A stretch of DNA of 41,410 nt from Phoronis australis (taxonomy: Eukaryota > Phoronida > Phoronidae). The position numbers and the translations under genes are program-made. The notes below the pieces were generated by a model that saw only the letters and a program-made list of their open reading frames with translations, was not told the origin of the DNA and did no database searches. This document shows, in pieces, positions 32,966-41,410 of the stretch; within the stretch, counting starts at the first letter, position 1; every line of letters begins with the position of its first letter. The DNA is taken from positions 37,791-79,200 of the forward strand of contig NMRA01000447.1 in the NCBI GenBank assembly GCA_002633005.1, read 5' to 3'.

Positions 32966-33632
32966 GCCCAGAGAGAAATGGGGACAATATGCAACCACAT
33001 AATAAATGAACACCTTCTTAGAGATGGCATGTTAAACCACCACTACAAGTTCTGGGAAGTCCACAATATGTCCACACAACAGCAGAAATTTGCATTGCTT
33101 GCATACAATGGGCGGGCATGCATGCGTGTGGTCACACCAATTTACTTTTAAGAGAAAGCCTGAATTTTATTGACTGCTAATCCATTAATATTTTTTACAA
33201 TACATCTTTAAATTCAGATAGGTACAAGTTGAAAAATAANCCGGTAGTTGGATCCGGCCGAAATTCGTTGTGCAGTCGGTAGCCTCATAGGAACACATCT
33301 TCCAAATCCCATCAAGATCCTGTAAGGGGTTAGGAGATACAGCAGTGGACATCAGACGCCCAGAGAGAAATGGGGACAATATGCAACCACATAATAAATG
33401 AACACCTTCTTAGAGATGGCATGTTAAACCACCACTACAAGTTCTGGGAAGTCCACAATATGTCCACACAACAGCAGAAATTTGCATTGCTTGCATACAA
33501 TGGGCGGGCATGCATGCGTGTGGTCACACCAATTTACTTTTAAGAGAAAGCCTGAATTTTATTGACTGCTAATCCATTAATATTTTTTACAATACATCTT
33601 TAAATTCAGATAGGTACAAGTTGAAAAATAAC
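32849..33632. repeat. 392 bp near-identical tandem duplication with one N at the junction
   Basis: 32849-33240 and 33241-33632 differ at about two positions (for example ggctg/ggccg near 32867/33259). The single N is the last base of the first copy. This looks like two alleles or overlapping contigs joined with a placeholder gap, although a fresh duplication is possible. It overlaps the end of the repeat array and the probable 3' UTR of the eIF2-beta gene. Confidence 0.85.
33558..33563 (-). terminator. candidate polyadenylation signal of eIF2-beta
   Basis: AATAAA on the minus strand about 345 bases after the eIF2-beta stop codon. An identical one occurs in the other half of the 392 bp duplication (33166-33171). 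Confidence 0.4.
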
Positions 33633-33906
33633 CCATTTTGAAGCTCAACCCCCATAGGACACAATGAAAGAGTCAGAAATTGCCAAGAAATCAGTCAAAC
33701 AGTTGTCAACCACACTGCTTTTGATAACTTGAAAGATCAAGTCACAAAGATGTGTGACTTCAATCCACTGGTGACAGGCACCCGAGGTCACTAGAAGCGA
33801 CTGAAGTACAGAAGACCTCACTACAGTTTGCTCATCATAACAACTTGAACCAACCACAATGACTTGGTGAATATAAAATGTTGTATTACATAAGTCCAGT
33901 GAGCGC

Positions 33907-34085
33907 TCATGTGGTGTTCTTTGCACGCATGGCTGCACGTTTGCCTGTAACAGCCTGGAAACCGGACTTTATGCTGGCCACTGAACAGCGCGACCCGCAC
34001 GTCTCACACTGTAGGAAGTAGAGACGCGTGTCTTTTTGGAGAATAGTATCAGGTGAGCGGCACGTGTGACAAGTCACATATTCCT
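33907..34085 (-). CDS. eIF2-beta terminal exon with zinc ribbon
   Basis: Acceptor 'attctcttttcag' then AG, completing Lys. Reads [16 protein letters not shown], then [33 protein letters not shown] and TGA at 33909-33907. The two CxxC pairs bind zinc. Confidence 0.97.
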
Positions 34086-37000
34086 CTGAAAAGAGAATAT
34101 TTTGCGTGATACAAGATATGAAATAAATAGTTACAGTTCAACAATGTTACAACAGCATAGGCAGCCATTTTCACCAAGGCCAAACAAATCGTGTTATAAA
34201 ATGTGACGTAGACAAAACCTTTCACAGTTTAAAGTGTGATAATGAAGGTTCATTTTTTGATATGCCACTGGTGAGCATTGCTTTTGCTATAATTTGAAAA
34301 AACATAAGTTATTTTATACATATAAAAGCATTCAGAGATTTCTTTTAAAAACAATTTTCTTATTTTTCATTTTTTGTCTACAACACACGTGTGTATTTGC
34401 ATACACAGTAGCTACTCCGTTACACAATGAATCTTATGAATCTTCCACTGCTTTCCTAACACTCCCCGCAAATTCATTGTAGCTAAACCAACTTGCATAC
34501 GGAGCAGCTGCCTTGGGACTTACCAAATGGAACATTACCAGCGAGCCATTGTTGCTAACTGTCATGATTTCTCATGAAATTATTTGAGTGCAAGTTTCAT
34601 CATTTCCTATGAGGTACAACTGTCCCAACAAAACAGTTAATGTTATATAACAATTCCGGGACATCTCTTTGGTGTTTACTATGTCACTGACCAGTGCCCA
34701 CTCATGCCAAACCGCTGTCCAGACTCCATTCATGCTTATGCTTTGGATGAAATCACCGGAACTTTCAATATTGTTGCTGTTTGCACTCACAACCCAAACA
34801 TATTTCTATTCACTATATATATTTTAGTTAGACTTAATAAACTTTGTGTGTCAGTAGAAACTTTCAACGACTGTGTTAGTTTTATGCTGCTCTCCATCGA
34901 CTTGCTGCTGCTACCTTGTTAGCCAACTATCAAGCGTTCAACCAAGAACCGGGTAACTCAACTATACTACCACGACCATCCCCACATTACTGGAACCCGT
35001 GTCCCCACATAACTGGATCCCTATTCTCCACACTAACCAGGTAGGCTGGAAACAATTCGACTCTCACCTAATCATAAACAACAAAAAAATGGGGAAGAAG
35101 GTCAAAGAGCAAGGACAAGTCATCACTACTGAAACATTTTAAAGTCAAATTGAACAAAGTAGGTTGTTGAGTGCAACTTAAAGCTTCCTTAAGCCCTTTT
35201 CGCACCACCTAATATTGGAGTAAATGCAACAGTCAATATACTGCAGTATCAGTTAACTTTCCCAATGAAAGACAGCATACAGTGCATTACAATAGTGCAC
35301 CAGGTGTAACTGAACATGTAATTCTCCATTATATAACAATCTAGCAATCTGCCACCTACATTTGCTGGCTCACTTTTACTGCAATAGAGTAGGATTAGGG
35401 GTGCAAAGTTACGTATTTTGCTATGGTTCTTATTATACCTGTTTTCAAGCAAATTTGTTACGTCCGTCGTTATTATAGAACAGAATCATGTTTTACACCA
35501 CAATTTACTGCGTTTGAGCCTTTCTCGAATGTTACTGTCGTTTCGTGCAAAACGGGGTGTGAACATTTAAAGTGTACGTAACATGACTCTAGTACATGTA
35601 CCTCAGAATAAATTTTATTATTATATCTTACTTGATTTCAGTGCCTTTAGTGCACAGTTCATAAAGAAACACGTACAAATTGAAGAAAATAATAATTATG
35701 TACAATGTCATGGGTTGAACCCAAGTCGTTCGGCACACTGTTCGGATCAGCAACTAAGTGTATAGAGTGAGTGAAAGTAAAGTATATTTAGCGTCGAGAA
35801 GGTTCGTAGAGGGATGAAAAGATGTGTTTGCGGAGGCTGCAGCAACAGCAGTCAGATGGAGAACGTCTCGGTGTTCCGAAGGACACCAAAGTTCGCAGTA
35901 GTGGCATCACTTCGAGCGCCGAACGAGAGTGTAAGACCTCAGCGTGGACCAAGCGATTCTGTCCGGAGCCACTCTGTGTTCTGCCCACTTTGAGGAGTCG
36001 TGTTTCGACTCCAATCAGAGGAGATGTTACGATGAAGGCCTGGTTCAATAAAGGACAATATTTACTATTCAGAAACATTGGTTCTTTATTCAGGATCGTC
36101 TGTTGGATGACTGGGTTGACTGGCCGAGCCCGAGGCCGCTTCTCTCGCGGGAGGATCCAGTTTGTAAGGCCTCAAAGTAGAAAAGTACGCAGCTGAAAAC
36201 ATATCAAACTCGTTCTCGCTTTCATGCAACCCCATTTCGTCATCCTGGCCACCATTCTCTTACGTTTCTTCATAGTATTTCTTCATTTCTTGCTCATAAT
36301 CGTTGTCGCTTTCAAATTCCCTACTCTCCGCCGTTGTTCAATGCTAGTCGCTGATTTCTTGTGTTCAACGCATGATGTCACATGGCGGAAAATGTGAAAA
36401 TTGGCAAAATTGAAAGAGAAATCAAAATTTCGAGCTAATGACACAAAACAATCATAGATTTGGCTAAATTTTACGTCATAAATTTAGTCTGTGGCCACCG
36501 GTAATTCGAAATGTGCAAAAATCCATGGTGTGTACTGTTTAAGGAAAAGAGCTTAGTCAATTTTTAAGTCAAGTTTCCAGTAAAGTTTAATGGGCTTGTA
36601 CTCTCTCAACCCTTCTTCCCCATTGGTGAGTTCACCTGGCTGGCTGAACACTTACTTATATAACTCCTGAGTACGCTTTCTATTTGTTTTTGCAGGAACC
36701 TGCCTTTGATGATTAACTGATTCATTCCATCGAGGGAGCCACTGGTGCCCAGTTCAGTGAGGAGGAAATTTAGCAAGTGTTTTGGCTGCCTGTGTAACCT
36801 GAAATAATAATAAAAACTATCTCGCGACTGTCATTCCGGCAATGCCAGAGGGGGAATTAGATGATGGAAAATGTTGTTCACTCAGGTCTGCCTTCTGTTG
36901 AAGCAAGAAGCTCGCAGAAACATCAGATTAAAAGCGAACCACATGATCACACAAACTCACAAAATTCTCGTGTCTACAGAACAATGCCCAAGTGAAGGAC

Positions 37001-40000
37001 TGATGTGATAAATAATTACTTATATCAGCTGGAAAACAATTACTTGAAATATTTTCTTGAGATTGTGGAAACACCTCATCTTGTGCATTTTTAGCACTTG
37101 ACTAAGAGCCATCGCAAAAGAACTATGAGTTGAGATGGCCGCCTCAAGTCGAAAATTGCTGAGCTCACAGCTCTCATCTAGGCGAGAATATGTTAGTGGG
37201 AAGTTGATTCAGTTGCTATAGTATTTCCACGCCTTAACATGAGCTCAGCTATCGTACACTTGAGGCAGCCAGCTGAGCTTGTAGCTCTCCACTTACATTG
37301 TCACTAAAAGCAAAGGTGATCTAAGAAGGAAAGCAAAAAACAAAACACTGACTACACAGACCTAAAAGCTTTCACTTTTGTAATGTTATTGATTATGGGA
37401 GACATTTTACAAAGCGTACTTACAGTTTACAGATATCTACGAAATTTGCAAACAATGTTTTCTTTGCCCCAGCTTTCACGACCTGAGGAGGTTTTGTAAC
37501 AAATTTCTTTTTCTCGCCAGCTACCATCTCTGGATTTTTCTCCCTCATTATGTCAAATACACGGGTTACCAGCTGAAACCAAACCGGCATATAATGCAGA
37601 GAAGTCAACATGTCATTTATCAACGTCATTTACCAACTGAATATCACACACGGGTTGAAAATAGAACAACACAACAATGGGATGCCCAGAAAGACTGACC
37701 CATGTGGGCTTAAGAGATACTCATGCAGTGCTGAGTCACATGACTACCTCACCAGCAATTTTGATGCATCAGCTGTGTAATGATACGTTCATTAGATCTG
37801 TAGTTCACAAGGGAAAACATGCAAGACACAATTTATATAAGAGGTGAACATTTATTTGAAAATGTGCTTACTTTCAGAAAACAACACGGCTAAGGTACTC
37901 TCGATTTATCCAATCCCTAAATATTTAAGATGGACATTTTCGCTTGATGAGAGAAAGAAATGTTAATTTATTACGTGAAATAGTTAATTAAACACCATGG
38001 CAATTTAGGCAATCACTTTTGCCCCAATCTGGTTACCTTTAAACATAGACCAGACTCATCCGAGACCAACATACTTAACATACCTCATCGTAAGTGTAAT
38101 CACGATCTGTGTTGGCCCACTTGGAACTATTGGCTGAACACAGCGTTGCCTCATCTTTGGATTCTTGGCCAAGGTCCAGGTCCTGGTCTGTGAAGTTGAC
38201 CTCTTTCTTCTTTTTCTTTTTCTTCTTCATGTTGTCAAAGGCAAACTGGTCATCGTCTGCGATGAGCGGTACATCTCCGCCAGTGTCCTGTGATGCACCT
38301 CCCCCATCCTAAACGAGAAACCCATGTGCATTCAGTAGGGTAAACTGAGGGCTGTTTCTAGAAGAGTCTATTGACATTTAGCCTTCTGTCTATTCAAGCA
38401 CACTACCGATTTCTGTCTTGCGACTTAGAGTAGTAGACAGATTTTCTGAATTTCAGCCTTAGCCTGTTTTTATGAAACCATTCGTAGACTGGTACTTAGC
38501 CACAAGTCAAGACACCAGCCAATAGACTCTTCGATAATCAGGCCCCAGACATCTTGTGCATTTGGAAGTCTATGCATGATCACACTGGTAAACTGCAAGG
38601 TCTCGCTAGCTATCTGCAAATAAGCTCACAACTTTACTACTGCACACTAGGAAAATGGTTGCTACTGAAAGTAACTAGATGACTACTCGGAACATTGAGA
38701 AGCGGGAGGAAAGGGTATTGAAAACCTAGAATGCTCACTACTTTCATAGTACAAGTCAAGATTTTTTATTGCAAATTCCAGACTTAAAAGAAACTTGCTT
38801 TACTGAATGCACCCCATCTATGTTACTACAAATATTATAAGGTACCAAATACATTGTTTGCACTAGAAACTTCACATATGACAGTTCTAGTATTAACCGA
38901 TTGTCAACTGCGTATCATCATAGTTTCATATTAAGGTACAAAAATAAAGTTTTTAAATTTTCCAATTTTTGTAATTTGATCATAATCTGAAATGCAATTG
39001 AACCGGTCTTCTACAAAAAGACTGTTTAATTAAGACCACTTGTGGTACTATAATTATAAAACTGGCTCCAACTTGTTTCTCTCTCAAATTGTAAACACTG
39101 TACCGGGGAAGAAGTGAGAATTTGTTAAAGTTTGAGGCCACGCTCAGTGTACAAAATAAGCTGCTAGGTGAAGTCAGCTAGCTGAGCCTTGTCATTCAAT
39201 AACAGTCAGTTCTTTGCAAGCCCTGAAATTGTTATTTCAAGCATGGAAAAGTCCGAGTCCTAGTTTATAGGGGAAAATATCTAAAACCAAGATATTCATA
39301 GACAAAAGGCAATTGCAAAGCAGATATATGTGAATGATAATAACTGACATCAACTAAATATAGGGAAGTGAATCAAAAGATCCAAAACGTGTTAATAGGA
39401 ACAACAATGTAAAATGTAATGCATATTGACACAACAAAGACACCTCTACCAGGCATGCCAAGTTGATACTTACAGGAAGTGCATCGTCAAGGTCGCCGAG
39501 GTCGAGCGGCTTCTTCTTTTTCTTCTTTTTCCCACCAAAGTCAAGAGAAAGATCTGCATCCACAGAAATATCTATAAGACCAATATAATTTAAGCATCGG
39601 GTTGAAAAGGACTGCTTCAACAAAGTCAGCGTCACTTAATCGTCTCCAAACAGCACTGTAAAACGAAAACATACAAAACAATGTCATATGCTAGTACCAT
39701 GACGCAAACAACATAACCGCCTGAATTATTACCTGGACAGTTTCCATTTCTAACAGCAGCCATCTTCGGAAATTGATCACTGACAGATGGCGGTGCTATC
39801 AAGCTGTTCCAGGCTTTACACTCAAGTTGAATGCACTTTTGTCTCTGACACGCAGAGAGACAATGTCATGAACAGCTCAGAAGAAAGTCCGTGACCAAAC
39901 TGTGCAAAGTTTGTTACAGCCTGACCAATACTACAAGCAACCATTACTAAGTGAGGTGCTATACGCATTTTGTAATGTAATGAAATTACCTCTGTGCCCA

Positions 40001-40153
40001 CTGTAGCTTACCTTCACTGCCACCCTCTTCCTTAGCCTGTGTTTCCTCACTCTCACCAGAGGCCACTTCAGTTGACTCGCCACCTAGAGCTGCATCCAAG
40101 TCAAAAGGGGTCTTCTTTTTCTTTTTCTTCTTTTTCAAACTTGGATCAAATAT
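33907..40153 (-). CDS. translation initiation factor eIF2 subunit beta (six exons; first exon not seen)
   Basis: Core subunit of the eIF2 GTPase complex that delivers initiator Met-tRNA to the 40S ribosome. Coding exons in transcript order: 40153-40012, 39571-39474, 38308-38084, 37572-37424, 36798-36656, 34085-33907. All have GT-AG introns and joining phases that agree, giving 311 residues. Order of parts: IFDPSL then eight Lys (K-box 1); DFGG then seven Lys (K-box 2); FDNM then eight Lys (K-box 3), the segments that bind eIF5 and eIF2B-epsilon; [30 protein letters not shown] and [32 protein letters not shown] and IIKGRF; then a zinc ribbon with CHTC and CETC, ending RAKNTT. Human eIF2-beta is 333 residues with the same layout, so only a tiny first exon (Met plus a few residues) is missing, probably just upstream or beyond the window. 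Confidence 0.97.
34979..35040 (+). repeat. short 23-24 bp minisatellite, ~3 copies
   Basis: 'tccccacattactggaaccc', 'tccccacataactggatccc' and a weaker third copy, inside an eIF2-beta intron. Confidence 0.5.
35814..36051 (+). pseudogene. THAP-domain protein inside an eIF2-beta intron, frame-disrupted (relic 3)
   Basis: The ATG at 35814 (gagggATGa) opens [20 protein letters not shown], then F. The next box, PKDTKVRSS followed by [14 protein letters not shown], is in a second frame starting near 35876. The finishing half, [20 protein letters not shown], is in a third frame from 35968, with a TAA at 36049-36051. Together they give the THAP plan: C-x2-4-C, the F-x-x-P-K box, W, and C-x2-H with HFxxxxF. 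The match of [12 protein letters not shown] to the THAP C-x2-H segment is strong. The Trp expected after the PKD box is Gly. Two frame changes in under 150 bases argue for a relic; two tiny introns are unlikely. It is transcribed, if at all, opposite to the host gene. Confidence 0.75.
36656..36798 (-). CDS. eIF2-beta exon, alpha/beta core
   Basis: Acceptor 'ttattatttcag'. Reads [34 protein letters not shown], ending RSYI plus one base before |gtaagt. This helix-turn segment contacts eIF2-gamma. Confidence 0.96.
37424..37572 (-). CDS. eIF2-beta exon, start of the conserved core
   Basis: Acceptor 'ggtttcag' then CTG GTA ACC. Reads [20 protein letters not shown] and on to FVDICK, ending in CT|gtaagt (phase 2), completed by G of the next exon. 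Confidence 0.97.
38084..38308 (-). CDS. eIF2-beta exon with K-box 3
   Basis: Acceptor 'ttctcgtttag'. 75 codons from [10 protein letters not shown] through FDNM, eight Lys, [12 protein letters not shown], to [13 protein letters not shown], then |gtatgt in phase 0. The KWA and DYTY elements match the conserved W-x-x-x-x-RDYTY segment after the third Lys block. Confidence 0.96.
39474..39571 (-). CDS. eIF2-beta exon with K-box 2
   Basis: Acceptor 'ggtcttatag' then AT, completing the Asp codon. Reads [13 protein letters not shown], seven Lys, [12 protein letters not shown], then |gtaagt in phase 0. Confidence 0.95.
39733..39763 (-). CDS. possible alternative first exon of eIF2-beta
   Basis: In the intron between the K-box 1 and K-box 2 exons, ATG at 39763 reads [10 protein letters not shown] and ends CCAG|gtaata in phase 1. 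This is exactly the phase needed to join the K-box 2 exon (giving Asp at the junction). The ATG lies in GAAGATGGCTGCTG, a good match to the YY1-type element often found at start sites of housekeeping genes. An mRNA from here would encode a protein lacking K-box 1. No transcript evidence is available to me. Confidence 0.35.
40012..40153 (-). CDS. eIF2-beta exon with K-box 1
   Basis: Acceptor 'ggtttttcag' then ATA TTT GAT (IFD). Ends GGCAGTGAAG|gtaagc in phase 1. Encodes IFDPSL, eight Lys, TPFDLD and an acidic tail. Confidence 0.94.
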
Positions 40154-40884
40154 CTGAAAAACCACAGAAGAGAGAATTCATTATCACTTTAGAGATCACG
40201 GGCCTGCTTCAAGAAAACTGACTAAGCTATTAAAGACAATTTTAAGATAGAACTTCAATTTGTCTAAGTCCGTTCCAAGAAAGTGATCTTAAATTTGACG
40301 CAAGTTTTTGACATAAGTTTTGTCTTACGTTCGACTACCTTAACAGATGTATTTCAAAGTTTGGAATTTGAGACAAATCTTGGACTTGAAGTAAAAATTG
40401 TACTTAAATTGAGCCCAATCACTACTACTACTACTCAAAATTAGGAGTGTCCTGCGTATTAAGTGATGAACAATTTTCCCCTCTCTGATCCCTGACACTT
40501 AGTGCATGGTTTGGGACTGTAGGCCTCAGCTCATCATTATTTTACTCTATTTTGTCTTATACTAATTTTTATACTAATTTATTTTATAAATCTTTCAATC
40601 TCATTGTACATAGCTCTCTGTATTTTACTTCACGTAATTATTTCTGACTGGGCCCACTTGAAAATCACTGTATTCACTAAAGACAAGTGGCCACCCAGTC
40701 TTTTAAAGAAGTTTAAATTTCAAATAAATAAACAAATATCCCTTTCAGGGTCACACCTGAAGGCAGAAGAACACAAGTGTCACAAGTTACCCTTGCTCAT
40801 CAACAGACTTTTCCATTTTTTTCTAAAAATTCAGACTTCTTCTGTTTACTTTCTGCAGTATCTTGAGTTTATCGCCCATGCCAC
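40154..40884. other. intron or upstream region of eIF2-beta; first exon not found
   Basis: I looked on the minus strand for an ATG-led mini-exon ending in phase 0 before a GT and saw no convincing one. The plus frame 40604-40927 has no motif and overlaps the MITE. Confidence 0.4.
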
Positions 40885-40983
40885 CCAAAAAAAATTCTCC
40901 CAGATTCCATTAGGCAGTTCTGGGTAAATCCTGGCTAATACGCTAACCTCCCCCTCTAACTCAAAATCCTGGATCCACCCCTG
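40885..40983 (+). mobile_element. hAT-like MITE, right half (copy 4)
   Basis: 'attctcccagattccattag', 'cctggctaatac', 'ctaactcaaaatcctggatc' and the terminus CCACCCCTGG match the right part of 9706-9868. The left end is missing. Confidence 0.65.
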
Positions 40984-41410
40984 GTTCTATAATAGCTAAG
41001 CCGCCTCTACTGAGCCAGCTAGAGACGGTGGTCACTGTCTATGGTAAACATTGAGCAGATAATGCTTCAGGTAGGGAGGACAATCAAAAAGTAGGTCACG
41101 GTGCTCCATATCTGCCTCCGTGTAAAACCCACGTCGGTAAATTACCCGATTTCAGACTTCAAAGTTAACTATAAGACGATTATGTGTTATGAATCGTTAC
41201 CTTAGTCTTTATTTGTGAGTTTGTAATCTTTTTGTCTCAAATTAGCGCTGATAAATCATTTTTTGTAAGCTTTTTTTAGCGCACGATTTTCCGCCATGCG
41301 ATCAACTTTCGAAAAAGTACCTCTTGTTCCTCCTATCCAAAAGAGCACTATACTCTCAAATACAAACATGAAATTTGGACAGGATGTAGTTTAGATGCGT
41401 GCGCATCTCC
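40984..41410. other. no recognised gene
   Basis: Noncoding to the window edge. The minus-strand ATG in CGCATGGCGGAAAATC near 41290 does not end in the phase required by the next eIF2-beta exon. Confidence 0.4.

Noticed and set aside
35788-36078. Minus-strand 96-codon frame, briefly considered as a Harbinger-type protein
   Set aside because: It is the antisense of the THAP relic; the resemblance was too weak to support.
41270-41300. Candidate eIF2-beta first exon (minus-strand ATG in CGCATGGCGGAAAATC)
   Set aside because: The only nearby GT gives phase 1, but the next exon starts in phase 0; residues do not match the expected short N terminus.

Overview
This is animal nuclear DNA. It contains a spliced housekeeping gene with GT-AG introns, single-exon and decayed metazoan receptor genes, and a dense load of non-autonomous transposon-like repeats. 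Base composition is AT-rich. The mix (an intronless DUF229 gene, THAP-domain relics, an orphan rhodopsin-class receptor, many palindromic short elements) fits a marine invertebrate, most likely an invertebrate deuterostome (hemichordate or lancelet type) or a lophotrochozoan. The species cannot be fixed from the sequence alone. Single N characters at 1819, 29398 and 33240 indicate a draft assembly.

Layout. 1-4150 holds a decayed class A GPCR (2308-3251) inside a ~2.1 kb segment that recurs at 30014-32213. 5227-6955 is a tandem duplication of a ~875 bp unit, each copy carrying a tRNA-like Pol III promoter and a long hairpin. 7541-7981, 9706-9868, 21753-22530 and 23299-23362 are palindromic or inverted-repeat elements. 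9.9-21.7 kb is mostly unrecognised noncoding DNA with a THAP-domain exon relic (16320-16413), a CA microsatellite and an inverted-orientation array of a 137 bp-class repeat (19330-19860). 24194-24480 is a second THAP relic. 26434-28383 is an intact 649-codon DUF229 (sulfatase/alkaline-phosphatase-fold) type II membrane protein, followed by an array of a 13 bp motif at 21 bp spacings. 30.0-33.6 kb holds the second, more broken GPCR copy, the best-developed array of the 137 bp repeat and a 392 bp near-identical duplication.

From 33907 to 40153 on the minus strand lies the translation factor eIF2-beta. Six coding exons join in frame with consensus splice sites; only the tiny first exon is not seen. 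Its fifth visible intron holds a third THAP-domain relic on the opposite strand. A possible alternative first exon (39733-39763) would make an isoform without the first lysine block.

Most interesting: a dispersed ~137 bp tandem repeat with a three-monomer (A-B-C, ~409 bp) higher-order structure. Every monomer carries a core that looks like the CTCF binding consensus (CCACTAGGNGGCGC). It occurs in three places, twice as part of the GPCR segmental duplication. The genes show no operon-like or pathway relation; the linking theme is duplication and repeat turnover around two intact genes.
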